This document shows, piece by piece, positions 15,726 through 24,540 of a stretch of DNA of 37,779 nucleotides (positions are counted from its first letter, which is position 1; every line of letters starts with the position of its first letter). The translations under genes and the position numbers were made by a program. The stretch is from Chryseobacterium sp. Its GTDB lineage: Bacteria; Bacteroidota; Bacteroidia; Flavobacteriales; Weeksellaceae. The notes beneath the pieces were generated by a model, which was not told the origin of the DNA, made no database searches, and saw only the letters and a program-made list of their open reading frames with translations. The stretch is taken from positions 1 through 37,779 of the forward strand of contig JAITUA010000009.1 in NCBI GenBank assembly GCA_031286615.1, written 5' to 3'.

Positions 15726-18302
15726 TTATTTTTTCGCTGCAGGTTTCTTAGCCGCAGGTTTTTTCGCTGTTGTAGCAGCCTTTTTAGTTGTAGCTGCTTT
15801 TTTAGCGGCAGGTTTTTTCTTTTCTGCAAAAGCTTTAGGATCCTGATCCGTAATCCACTTTTTAACCTCATCTAAAGAAAGTTCTTTCAATTCATCAGTT
15901 TCATATTTTGTATCGTCTGCTTTCTTCGGAATTTTGAACATTGCTTTTCCGAATTTGATGAAAGGCCCCCATCTTCCGTTTTCAATGGAAATTTTTTCTT
16001 TTTCCCATTGCTGGATATATCGGTTGGCTTCTTTTTCAAGTTTCGCATCAATTAATTCATTGATATCGCTCTGAGAAAGATTTTCAAAGTCATATTTCTT
16101 TGGAACATTTACGAAAATAGCTTTGTATTTGATAAATGGTCCGAATCTTCCTGTTCCTTTCGTAACCGGCTCTCCTTTATAAGTTGCGATAGGAGCATCA
16201 GCGATTTTCTTTTCGTTGATGATTTCCTCTGCACGTTTCTGATCTACAGAAAGAGGGTCTTCACCTTTTGGAATGCTGATATAGGTTTCTCCCCATTTCA
16301 CATAAGGACCAAATCTACCAACCCCTACAGAAACGGACTGTCCATCAACTTCATTTAAATCAAAAGGCAGTTTGAATAATTCTAACGCTTCTTCAAAAGT
16401 AATAGTTGCAATATTCTGACCTGTCATTAATGAAGCAAAAATTGGTTTTTCTTCATCATCGGTTTCTCCAATCTGGATCATTGCCCCAAATCTTCCGATT
16501 CTTGCGTGGACATTTTTACCTGTCTTCGGATCTACTCCTAAAAGCCTGTCTCCTGTTGCACGGTCTGCATTTTCTTCTACATCTTCAATTCTCGGGTGAA
16601 ATTTTGAATAGAAATTCGTCATCATTTCCTTCCATTTCTGATCACCACTTGCAATTTCGTCAAAACTTTCTTCTACTCTTGCTGTAAAGCCGTAGTCAAG
16701 GATTTCTCTGAAGTTATCTGTCAGGAAATCATTTACCACTTCACCTATATCTGTAGGAATGAATTTATTTTTGTCCCCTCCGAATTTCTCTTCAAGAACT
16801 ACTTTTTTGATCTTATCCTTTACTAAAGACATTTTGATGACTTCACGGGTATGTGGTTCAATTTCTCTTTTATCCACATATTCTCTGTTCTGAATCGTCT
16901 GAATCGTCGGAGCATAAGTAGATGGTCTACCAATCCCTAATTCTTCAAGCTTTCTCACCAATCCGGCTTCCGTATATCTTGCACTTGGTCTTGTGAATTT
17001 TTCAGTAGCAGTAATGGTTTTATAGTTCAATACCTCTCCTACAGTTACTTTTGGAAGTAATTTATCATTGTTATCCTCGTCTTCATCTTCTGTCTTCACA
17101 ATACCGTAAGCTTTCAGGAAACCGTCAAATATGATTACTTCTCCCTGTGCTTCAAAATGATGGGGCAACGATGTATTTCCGATTTCGATCACCGTCTTTT
17201 CAATTTTGGCGTTAGCCATCTGAGAAGCCAGTGTTCTTCTGTATATTAGCTGGTATAATTTATTCAGCTGTGCATCTCCTATACTTTTCACTCCAAAATC
17301 CGTAGGACGGATTGCTTCGTGAGCTTCCTGTGCAGAAGCAGATTTTGTAGTATAATTTCTTGGAGAAGAGTATTCTGCTCCGTATTCTGATGTAATTTGT
17401 TTTTTAGCTCCTTCAATGGCTTCCTGAGAAAGGTTTACCGAGTCTGTTCTCATATAGGTAATGTATCCTTCTTCATATAGCCTTTGTGCCAGACGCATGG
17501 TATTGGTTACATTATATCCAAGTCTTGAGGAAGCCTCCTGCTGTAATGTGGAAGTTGTAAACGGAGCTGAAGCGGAACGTGTACCCGGCTTGGTTTCAAC
17601 ATTCAGAACTTTAAATTCTGTAGTTTTTGCCTGCTCAAGGAATTTTTCTGCTTCTTCTTCTTTTTCGAAGTCTTTTTTAAGCTTGGCAGCTATTTCCTGC
17701 TCTGTTTTATTTAAAAAGATTCCATCAAGTTTAAAACTTGCTTTTGGTTTAAACTCGCGAATCTCTTTTTCTCTTTCAACAATTAATCTTACTGCTACAG
17801 ATTGTACTCTTCCGGCAGATAATCCCGGTTTTACTTTCTTCCATAAAACGGGTGACATTTCAAAACCTACAATTCTGTCCAGCACTCTTCTTGCCTGCTG
17901 GGCATTTACTAAGTTCTGATCTATATCTCTCGGATTGTCGATTGCTTTTAGAATGGCGTTTTTGGTAATCTCATGGAAAACAATTCTTTTTCTGTTTTCA
18001 GGCTTCAACTTCAATTCATCCGCCAGGTGCCATGCAATAGCCTCCCCTTCGCGGTCCTCATCGGAAGCGAGCCATACCATATCGGCTTTCTTTACTGCAG
18101 CCTTTAATTCGGTTACCAATTTCTTCTTGTCTGCGGAAACTTCGTAATCAGGACTGAATGTAGTAAGGTCTATCCCCATTCCTTTTTTAGGAAGGTCCCG
18201 GATATGTCCGAAACTGGATTTCACTTCAAAATCCTTTCCTAAATATTTCTGAATAGTTTTTGCTTTTGCCGGGGACTCTACGATTACTAAATTTTTCGAC
18301 AT
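15726..18302 (-). CDS. topA: DNA topoisomerase I
   Basis: The type IA enzyme relaxes negative supercoils by passing one strand through a transient single-strand break. The 858-aa protein opens MSKNLVIVESPAKAKTIQKYLG with the Toprim glutamate, has the acidic Toprim motif DEDREGEAIAWHL near residue 85, and the catalytic tyrosine in EGYITYMRTDSVNLS near residue 293. The C-terminal third contains repeats of the GRFGPFIKY type (at least four) in place of zinc-finger modules, as in many Bacteroidota. The tail, about 30 residues, is lysine/alanine-rich in KKPAAKK units, like histone H1 tails, and probably binds DNA. I chose the ATG at 18302; an in-frame ATG at 18323 overlaps a promoter -7 box and adds seven residues not usual in the family. 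Confidence 0.95.
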   Translation of the reverse strand: MSKNLVIVESPAKAKTIQKYLGKDFEVKSSFGHIRDLPKKGMGIDLTTFSPDYEVSADKKKLVTELKAAVKKADMVWLASDEDREGEAIAWHLADELKLKPENRKRIVFHEITKNAILKAIDNPRDIDQNLVNAQQARRVLDRIVGFEMSPVLWKKVKPGLSAGRVQSVAVRLIVEREKEIREFKPKASFKLDGIFLNKTEQEIAAKLKKDFEKEEEAEKFLEQAKTTEFKVLNVETKPGTRSASAPFTTSTLQQEASSRLGYNVTNTMRLAQRLYEEGYITYMRTDSVNLSQEAIEGAKKQITSEYGAEYSSPRNYTTKSASAQEAHEAIRPTDFGVKSIGDAQLNKLYQLIYRRTLASQMANAKIEKTVIEIGNTSLPHHFEAQGEVIIFDGFLKAYGIVKTEDEDEDNNDKLLPKVTVGEVLNYKTITATEKFTRPSARYTEAGLVRKLEELGIGRPSTYAPTIQTIQNREYVDKREIEPHTREVIKMSLVKDKIKKVVLEEKFGGDKNKFIPTDIGEVVNDFLTDNFREILDYGFTARVEESFDEIASGDQKWKEMMTNFYSKFHPRIEDVEENADRATGDRLLGVDPKTGKNVHARIGRFGAMIQIGETDDEEKPIFASLMTGQNIATITFEEALELFKLPFDLNEVDGQSVSVGVGRFGPYVKWGETYISIPKGEDPLSVDQKRAEEIINEKKIADAPIATYKGEPVTKGTGRFGPFIKYKAIFVNVPKKYDFENLSQSDINELIDAKLEKEANRYIQQWEKEKISIENGRWGPFIKFGKAMFKIPKKADDTKYETDELKELSLDEVKKWITDQDPKAFAEKKKPAAKKAATTKKAATTAKKPAAKKPAAKK

Positions 18303-18320
18303 TCTAACTAAAAATTTTTG

Positions 18321-18328
18321 CAAAAGTA
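18321..18328 (-). promoter_or_regulatory. Candidate -7 box for topA
   Basis: The minus strand reads TACTTTTG, fitting TAnnTTTG, about 19 bases before the ATG at 18302. Transcription from it would begin near 18314, downstream of the alternative ATG at 18323, so it supports the shorter TopA start. No clear -33 TTG. From here to 18527 there is no gene. Confidence 0.45.
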
Positions 18329-18527
18329 AAGCTTTTTTATTATATACTTTTTGTAAAACGGGTTTAATTTAACAATCCAGATGGTTTATACCCCTTTTCA
18401 GCACCCATTTTTTAAAGAATCAAGTCCTTTGTAGTGTAGGTTTTAGAGCGTTATATAGTTATCAACATTTTATGATATAGAATTTTTCATCAACCATCAT
18501 AGACGTAAGAGATATGCTTACATGTAA

Positions 18528-18559
18528 AAAAGCAGAACAAGAGATCTCATTCTGCTTTT
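18528..18559 (-). terminator. Terminator after the T9SS cargo gene
   Basis: AAAAGCAGAA and TTCTGCTTTT form a 10-bp stem around a 12-base loop that itself contains the palindrome GAGATCTC. It lies 18 bp beyond the stop at 18578, and the A run on its left gives a U run on the minus-strand transcript. Confidence 0.8.
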
Positions 18560-18577
18560 AAATCCTATTTTAAGAAT

Positions 18578-21500
18578 TTATCGTTTTATAATTTTAACAA
18601 CTGCTTCGGAATTATTTATCCTTATCAGATACACTCCTGCATTCAAGGATGACAGATCCGTCTGATTATTTATAAACTGTCCGGATTTCACAAGCTGCCC
18701 CAAAGCATTAAAAATCTGGTAATGATATTCTTTATTTTCCGTAGCCTTGATATAGAGGACATTGGAAACCGGACTTGGATATAAAGAAATCTTATTTTCC
18801 GCCATTTTAAAGTCTGCATTAGCAATACTTAATGTTGAACCGCCAGGAATCACCGTTGTTCTGGAAGCAGGCCCTTCTTCATTGCCATTTGCATCATATT
18901 CTATTTTCACACATCGGCAGCCCGTACCAAAATACGGATCATTATTATCATGAAAAGCCATCATCCTGTTGGTAGTAGAAGCAGCATCAAAAAGTACATT
19001 AACCGGTCTTCCCAAATAATTTGAATTTAAAGCCGATGTCCACACAGCCGGATATTGAAAATTGAGAACATTAAAGGTTCCCTGTGCCGTCTGATTGGCA
19101 ATAACACTTCTGAAACCCCTTGATCCGGAATCAGGGTAGTTTCCTAAAGGATATGCAGGATTATTAAAGATATATCCTACCGTGGCATTGGCTGAATTTC
19201 TCACTCTGGTTCCCAGGTAATCAGTGGCTATACTATATGACGTGGCTATATTTTTATCTTTTTTATACCAGGGAGTCTGCCCGAAATCACTTCCTGAAAC
19301 CAAAGCAACATTCATGAGATCGGGAATTCGCCAGCCTTCCGGACAAGGGTCGAAAGGTGATTTCTCTCCTCCTCTTCCCCATCTGTCAGGCGCCAGGTTG
19401 GGTTCTGTCGCCAGCCAGTCTGTCCCGTTGGTATAGTTAGGGGTTGCGCTGTTATAAGGAGCAAACGTACTTGGAATCATATATACCAAAGGATTTTTAA
19501 CGGAATAAGAAAGTATCTTGGAAATCTTATCGTCCGGCTTGTCTGTAGCCTGTACGTTTGATGCAGCAGCATACGTATTGTAAGGTACTATATAACTACC
19601 GGAAAGATTGTTATAATCAGCCTGAGTAAGTGCAGTATAGGAAACCGTACCATTGGCAGCAGCAGTTCCTAAAGATATATTGTAGAAACTTCTGTTATCT
19701 GCATTTTGGAAAGCAGGAATAGGATCTTTTCTCCCCCATTGATAATGCAGTCCTGTAGAAGCACGGATCTTCATCAACTCTTCGGCGGTGGGCGCAAGAG
19801 GATTTATAACATTAGGAAAAGCATCTGTTGCTCCAAGATTACGATCCATGAAAGTGGTCTGCAATATGACATCTGCTTTGTTCACATAATTCACATAATT
19901 TGTCACAGCTTCCGGGGATTCTGTAGTATAGGTATAAGATTGTACAGGGGAATCTGTAACCCATATATGCCAGCTCCAATACACCGGAGCTGATATACTG
20001 CCGTTATGTAGGGTTACTACAGCATTTCCACTTTGATCAGGAGCTATTTCTACAGCTATTTTTGAATTAGTAAGACCCTGCAGCGAAGAAGGTGCCGGAT
20101 TGACTATCGAAATTTTACTGATAAGACCGGTATTCGTGGTCCAGAGAACATTTCCTTTTAAATTATTAAAGTTGGAAGGGTTTAATATCGCTGAATTATT
20201 CAACAACTGACTTTGTACTGAAAACGCCTTACTCACCGGAATTTCAATAACTGCAGCGGTTCCGCTTTTAACAATCTGGTAGGTATTGGGATTATTAATC
20301 CCTTCTTTATATTCTGTGGCTGCGGGCAGATATTCTGTAGGAAAATTATAATCATTAACAAGATATAAAGGGTCTTTTATACATCTGCATCCGTTCGCAT
20401 CTGAGGTATACATTACTGACATAGGAAAGTAATAATAACGCCCTTTGATATTGGGATAATTGGCATCTGGAATATCAGGCTGCGTTTTATCCGGAATCAT
20501 AGAAAGTCCTCTAACGGTAACAGCGGGAGAAGCATCGAACTGCCGTGCCATAGTAGCCGTCCACAATGCAATATGGTGCTGATCACTATACTGCCCCAAA
20601 TGCGCTCCTCTGATAAGCTGCCCGTTTCCGGGAAAGATTCCCATATTGTATCCTCCAACTGCAGATAGATCAAAACCAAGATTAGGGTACACCTTAAATC
20701 CTGTCATAAATGCCGGAATCCCTGCATTAGTTGGTTTTATAATATGGTATTTATTGGTCTCAAAAACATTTTTCGCCATATTGGTTTTCACGCCGAAAGG
20801 TGAAAAGTCTATTCTGATATCATCAATATAGGATCCGGAGGCAAGATTCGCTACCAGCATAGAGGGTATACGCCATCCGTTGGGACAAGGGTCATAAGAA
20901 GATTTATCCCGGTAAGGTTTTGCTTTGTCATCGGTATTGTAAACTGCTTCTATTTTTCCCTGTGCATTATCAGACCAAAGGTTAAGCTCTGAAAGCCGGT
21001 TAGTAGGCAAAGTTGTAGATTTCCCAAACCAATTGACAGGCAGATTGACATTATTATTGTAGTAAGCCTGACCGGAATTATCTTCTTTATTAACATAGAT
21101 AAGACTCAACGGGTTTTTTACAGAAAGTCTTAAGTTATTGGTAACCTCTGCTCCGGAAAGTAAAACGAATTTTCTAAGATCATCAATACTTACAGCATTG
21201 GTCATATTTTTCGCGCCTCTATGTCTGATTCTTCCTATAGATCCTGAAGCTTCGTAGAAATCGTTTCCTCTTGTAACCAATGGCGGAATTGGGTCTTTTC
21301 GTCCCCATTGATAAAGAAGTCCCATACTTTTGTTCCAGTCTGATACAGTAATAGAACTTGTAAGTGCACCCAGGTTCCTATCCATCCATTTCCAGTCTGT
21401 ATCCGGAATTACTTCAGTGGTACCGTCTGATTTCATCCTTTTAACAGTATTGAAACTTCGGTAGGTCACTCCATTTGTAGGATCGTCAGTAACCCAGATA

Positions 21501-21991
21501 TGCCAGCTCCAATAGATTTCTCCATTTACTTTAAAGGCAACTACCGCATTTCCTTCTTTGGATTTATTGATAGGAACTTTGATTTTAGCATCCTGACCTG
21601 TTCCTATTATTTCCAGAGCATAATTTACTCCGGATTTTATGAGACCATGAACATCTTCCCAGAGTACATCTGCCGTCACAGTTCCTGCCGGAATACCATT
21701 CCCGTTGAGATAACCTCCTCCTTCCCACATCGCATATGCCTTCTTTACCGGAACCAGCAAGCCTTCACTATTCTGATTAGGATCAAAGATGTAACTATTA
21801 GGTGCTTTTTTCCAATCTGGAAGTAATAATTTTGTCCATTCACGCACCGGCCTGATGAGTGAATCTGTATTATGAGTAATCAATACATTGTGCTCAACTA
21901 AGGGAAGAAGTCCTGGGACATTACCTTTAGAACATATCCCCAACGATATCAGGCAGATACCTGCCGCTAATTTTCCAATTAACCTTTTCAT
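18578..21991 (-). CDS. Large T9SS-secreted protein with two tandem ~510-residue units
   Basis: The 1137-aa protein has an N-terminal signal peptide (MKRLIGKLAAGICLISLGIC) and a C-terminal type A sorting domain of about 70 residues (ISLYPSPVSNVLYIKATENK, then QIFNALGQLVKSG and LNAGVYLIRI), which directs it through the type IX system to the cell surface. Between them the same set of motifs occurs twice in the same order: WSWHIWVTD near residues 161 and 672, MDRNLGA near 202 and 713, YQWGRKDPIP, SVKNPL, DPCPNGWRIP or DPCPEGWRIP near 366 and 880, and GCRCIK or GCRCVK near 532 and 1022. These resemble the Fibrobacter-type paralogous repeat domains found in surface proteins. No catalytic motif is evident; binding or structural surface function is inferred. 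It is a single-gene unit with its own terminator. Confidence 0.88.
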   Translation of the reverse strand: MKRLIGKLAAGICLISLGICSKGNVPGLLPLVEHNVLITHNTDSLIRPVREWTKLLLPDWKKAPNSYIFDPNQNSEGLLVPVKKAYAMWEGGGYLNGNGIPAGTVTADVLWEDVHGLIKSGVNYALEIIGTGQDAKIKVPINKSKEGNAVVAFKVNGEIYWSWHIWVTDDPTNGVTYRSFNTVKRMKSDGTTEVIPDTDWKWMDRNLGALTSSITVSDWNKSMGLLYQWGRKDPIPPLVTRGNDFYEASGSIGRIRHRGAKNMTNAVSIDDLRKFVLLSGAEVTNNLRLSVKNPLSLIYVNKEDNSGQAYYNNNVNLPVNWFGKSTTLPTNRLSELNLWSDNAQGKIEAVYNTDDKAKPYRDKSSYDPCPNGWRIPSMLVANLASGSYIDDIRIDFSPFGVKTNMAKNVFETNKYHIIKPTNAGIPAFMTGFKVYPNLGFDLSAVGGYNMGIFPGNGQLIRGAHLGQYSDQHHIALWTATMARQFDASPAVTVRGLSMIPDKTQPDIPDANYPNIKGRYYYFPMSVMYTSDANGCRCIKDPLYLVNDYNFPTEYLPAATEYKEGINNPNTYQIVKSGTAAVIEIPVSKAFSVQSQLLNNSAILNPSNFNNLKGNVLWTTNTGLISKISIVNPAPSSLQGLTNSKIAVEIAPDQSGNAVVTLHNGSISAPVYWSWHIWVTDSPVQSYTYTTESPEAVTNYVNYVNKADVILQTTFMDRNLGATDAFPNVINPLAPTAEELMKIRASTGLHYQWGRKDPIPAFQNADNRSFYNISLGTAAANGTVSYTALTQADYNNLSGSYIVPYNTYAAASNVQATDKPDDKISKILSYSVKNPLVYMIPSTFAPYNSATPNYTNGTDWLATEPNLAPDRWGRGGEKSPFDPCPEGWRIPDLMNVALVSGSDFGQTPWYKKDKNIATSYSIATDYLGTRVRNSANATVGYIFNNPAYPLGNYPDSGSRGFRSVIANQTAQGTFNVLNFQYPAVWTSALNSNYLGRPVNVLFDAASTTNRMMAFHDNNDPYFGTGCRCVKIEYDANGNEEGPASRTTVIPGGSTLSIANADFKMAENKISLYPSPVSNVLYIKATENKEYHYQIFNALGQLVKSGQFINNQTDLSSLNAGVYLIRINNSEAVVKIIKR

Positions 21992-22154
21992 ATCTTATGG
22001 ATTTGAGTGTTATCAACAAAGTACAATTCTTAAGCCTATTTCAACAAAAATAGATTTATTTTATAAATAAAAATAAAATATTTAAATTATGTTGTTGATA
22101 ATATAATCAAAAGCCTTTTAAACAGTACAAATCCAAACGATCTTTGACATAAAA

Positions 22155-22178
22155 AAAGACAGCTAAAAAGCTGCCTTT
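22155..22178 (-). terminator. Terminator after the EpsG-like gene
   Basis: AAAGACAGCT and AGCTGCCTTT pair over 10 bp with one position that becomes a U-G wobble on the minus-strand transcript, with a 4-base loop. The A run at 22151-22157 gives a U run after the stem. It ends the two-gene membrane protein unit before the T9SS cargo gene; 21992-22154 is otherwise AT-rich with no gene. Confidence 0.78.
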
Positions 22179-22199
22179 GTATTTTTCACCTTCCAAATA

Positions 22200-23339
22200 T
22201 TATGGAAGGATATGGTTCCTATAACGTTCTATCGAAAATCGTCCCGCCTTGATATTATTAAAGAGTGAGAAGACGACAAAATTGAAGACAACGAGCGAAA
22301 TAATAAATGCATAAATCATATTCTTGGTCCTCGCTGAAACAACATACATCGCATTCGGAATAATGATATACGAGAATCCAATGAACGCTCCCGCAAGCCT
22401 CGATGAGAAAATAGGGTTATTTCTAAAGATAAAGTACAGGCAAATCCCAATCACAGCATAGTTTCTATGGTATTCATAATAAGGATAAAGCTCTTTCATC
22501 TTTGTATCGAAAACAAAAAGGAAGAAGGTCAGGATCGCCATCATTACCTCCGGAATCCCTATACCACCATTCAATCGCTGTACTGTTTCATCCATATATC
22601 CGTTAAAACCTTCTACAAGAGTACTGTTCGACGCCATCCCGTCCAGGAACCCTCCAAAACTCCTGTATATTTCAAACGGAGACAGAAATACGGACCCTAT
22701 GATCATAATCAGCATCACCGTTTTGTTCAGTGGAACACGGGCCAGCCAATACATTGGGAGGAATAAATAACATACACTGTGTATACCTGATCCTATAAAT
22801 ATGAAAAATAAATAATGCCAGAATTTCCGTTCTTTGATATACCGTATCGCAAAGTAGACGATAAAGGTCCCCAGGTTTTGTCTGATCTGCCCGCTCTCTC
22901 CGATAAAGAAGTTGGGAATAAACATAAAAAGTGTAAAGGTAAACGGATAAAATGTATTGTCTTCTGTATATTCTACTTTAAAGATCATCGCAAAAATAGC
23001 AACGACCAGGGTTAACATATAAAAAGGTGCGTTAAAAAAGTTGAGGAGTATTTTATTAATCAGTGTATACAGCCACTCTACATCCAGGTTTTCAGATCCT
23101 TCCATATGGAGCATCTTCATAAAGATACTGTAATAGCTTTTGGTATCAGAATAGATATAAATTCCTTTATAACTTCCGTAGTCAGGACCAACTTCGTTTC
23201 TAAGACCAACGATAATAATGAAATAAACAGCAAGAAACCAGAACCATTTCTTATCAACCTTCTTTCCATATACCTCCTGAATACTGAAGAACAGCATATA
23301 GAGGATTGCAATAATATAATATGGGTGTAATAAACTCAT
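22200..23339 (-). CDS. EpsG-like polysaccharide polymerase (Wzy-type)
   Basis: The 379-aa protein has about ten membrane segments and the pattern of EpsG/Wzy-like proteins: an early motif WFWFLAVYFIIIVGLRNEVGPDYGSYKGIY, in which the R near 45 and the G-x-D-Y segment are typical of EpsG family members, and a later FFIGESGQIRQNLGTFIVYFAIRYIKER with the QxR motif. EpsG-type proteins polymerise lipid-linked repeat units at the periplasmic face. This fits the WecA/GT2/Wza/Wzc genes 8 kb away, although the genes are not contiguous. Its ATG lies one base after the stop of the upstream membrane protein gene, so translation is coupled. Confidence 0.8.
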   Translation of the reverse strand: MSLLHPYYIIAILYMLFFSIQEVYGKKVDKKWFWFLAVYFIIIVGLRNEVGPDYGSYKGIYIYSDTKSYYSIFMKMLHMEGSENLDVEWLYTLINKILLNFFNAPFYMLTLVVAIFAMIFKVEYTEDNTFYPFTFTLFMFIPNFFIGESGQIRQNLGTFIVYFAIRYIKERKFWHYLFFIFIGSGIHSVCYLFLPMYWLARVPLNKTVMLIMIIGSVFLSPFEIYRSFGGFLDGMASNSTLVEGFNGYMDETVQRLNGGIGIPEVMMAILTFFLFVFDTKMKELYPYYEYHRNYAVIGICLYFIFRNNPIFSSRLAGAFIGFSYIIIPNAMYVVSARTKNMIYAFIISLVVFNFVVFSLFNNIKAGRFSIERYRNHILP

Positions 23340-23340
23340 G

Positions 23341-24348
23341 TTAAATCTCTGATGTTTTTTTAAACTGATGATACGCTGTGATAATTCCTGTCAGAATTAA
23401 AGGCAGAAAAAGTCTCACCTCCCAAAACAGCCCTACTAAAGTGATCATGATAAGGTAAGGAATTGAAAAGAAAAAATATTTTCCAAAAACACTTTTATTT
23501 TCTACATCAATACAAAGTCTGTATATAAAATAAATCACAATGATGGCAAAGATCAATCCCGCAAGATTGAAGGGACTTGAAAAGTTCCTGTTGATATAAA
23601 AGCCCTCTACGAATGTGGTTTCATCCTGAACAAGAAAAGCCCTTAATCCCAGATAAGGAATAAGAAAAGCAACAACCAGAGGCAGTAATTTCCAGATTAC
23701 CTGATAATTTCCTTTTTTCAATTCATCAATATTGAAAAATACGGCGGCAAAAAAAGCAATATTCAGACAGGCAGTCTCTCTTACCAATGTAGAGATTACG
23801 ATAAGACCTATAAGAATAAAAAAGAAGATATTTCTTCTGGTATCTAAGTATTTCAATGTTAAAAATACACCGCTCAGATAGCAAAAAAGTGCAATAGTAT
23901 CACAATTTGTCGGTGCATACTGAGTAATTACGATAAAAAAAACAGATAAAAGATGGATAATTCTTCTTGCATTAAGATTGAGCAGGAGGCCTGTAGACTT
24001 CAGTTTGAATACAGCATCTAATAGCACAGAACATCCAATAAAAAACACACTGTTCATCAGGAAGAGCCCATGGTAGAACGGCGTTCCGTTTTTTGTCAAA
24101 AAATCTTTAAAGAAAGAAAGAGGACCATTGATCAGATTATACATCAGATCTGTCATCTGTACACTCAGGTAATTGGGAATCACCCTGTAGGCGTATACCG
24201 AGGAAAATAAAAAGTCGGGAGTTTTTTCTGATGTTTTCAGTCTTGTATAGGAGGATTCAAATCCATAATAAGACATAGCAAACAGTAGAAGCGGAAGTAC
24301 TATTACAAATAGAAATCCGTTTATTTTTTCATCATTTCTTTTCAACAT
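23341..24348 (-). CDS. Polytopic membrane protein of unknown function (335 aa)
   Basis: I recognise no named family. The protein has about nine to ten hydrophobic segments, a loop with charged and aromatic residues early on (GFESSYTRLKTSEKTPDFLF, about residues 28-47) that could be periplasmic, and VIPNYLSVQMTDLMYN shortly after. A glycosyltransferase-C-like or polymer-related membrane protein would fit the neighbourhood, since it is translated with the EpsG-like gene (TAA then one base then ATG). No catalytic residues can be named. Its promoter region is the 192-bp divergent gap shared with the pigment locus. Confidence 0.72.
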   Translation of the reverse strand: MLKRNDEKINGFLFVIVLPLLLFAMSYYGFESSYTRLKTSEKTPDFLFSSVYAYRVIPNYLSVQMTDLMYNLINGPLSFFKDFLTKNGTPFYHGLFLMNSVFFIGCSVLLDAVFKLKSTGLLLNLNARRIIHLLSVFFIVITQYAPTNCDTIALFCYLSGVFLTLKYLDTRRNIFFFILIGLIVISTLVRETACLNIAFFAAVFFNIDELKKGNYQVIWKLLPLVVAFLIPYLGLRAFLVQDETTFVEGFYINRNFSSPFNLAGLIFAIIVIYFIYRLCIDVENKSVFGKYFFFSIPYLIMITLVGLFWEVRLFLPLILTGIITAYHQFKKTSEI

Positions 24349-24419
24349 ATCTAAAACAGATTCTTATTTTTTAATAATAATTGTGATTTAAAATACATTT
24401 TTTTAAAGGGGAACTTTTG

Positions 24420-24427
24420 CAAAAGTA
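24420..24427 (-). promoter_or_regulatory. Candidate -7 box for the EpsG-like unit
   Basis: On the minus strand this reads TACTTTTG, fitting TAnnTTTG, 72 bases ahead of the start at 24348. It forms part of a perfect 14-bp palindrome, ACTTTTGCAAAAGT (24413-24426). No clear -33 TTG. Confidence 0.35.
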
Positions 24428-24491
24428 GAATATTTTTTCATTCTTCCTAGAATATTTTATTGATTTTCAGTCAAAACTTCTCTCCAACTAT

Positions 24492-24521
24492 TTTGAACTA
24501 ATGCTTAAAAAATTAAATTTG
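24492..24521 (+). promoter_or_regulatory. Promoter of the pigment locus
   Basis: TTTG at 24492-24495, an 18-base spacer, then TAAATTTG at 24514-24521: a close match to the Bacteroidota consensus. The start of transcription would be near 24528, leaving a leader of only about 13 bases before the ATG at 24541. This is the best-formed promoter in the window. Confidence 0.65.
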
Positions 24522-24540
24522 CAGACTTGATTTACATGCA

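Noticed and set aside
17461-17919. Long plus-strand reading frame of 152 codons opposite topA
   Set aside because: It is fully inside the well-supported topA gene on the other strand and its product is Ser/Leu-rich in the way of antisense shadows.
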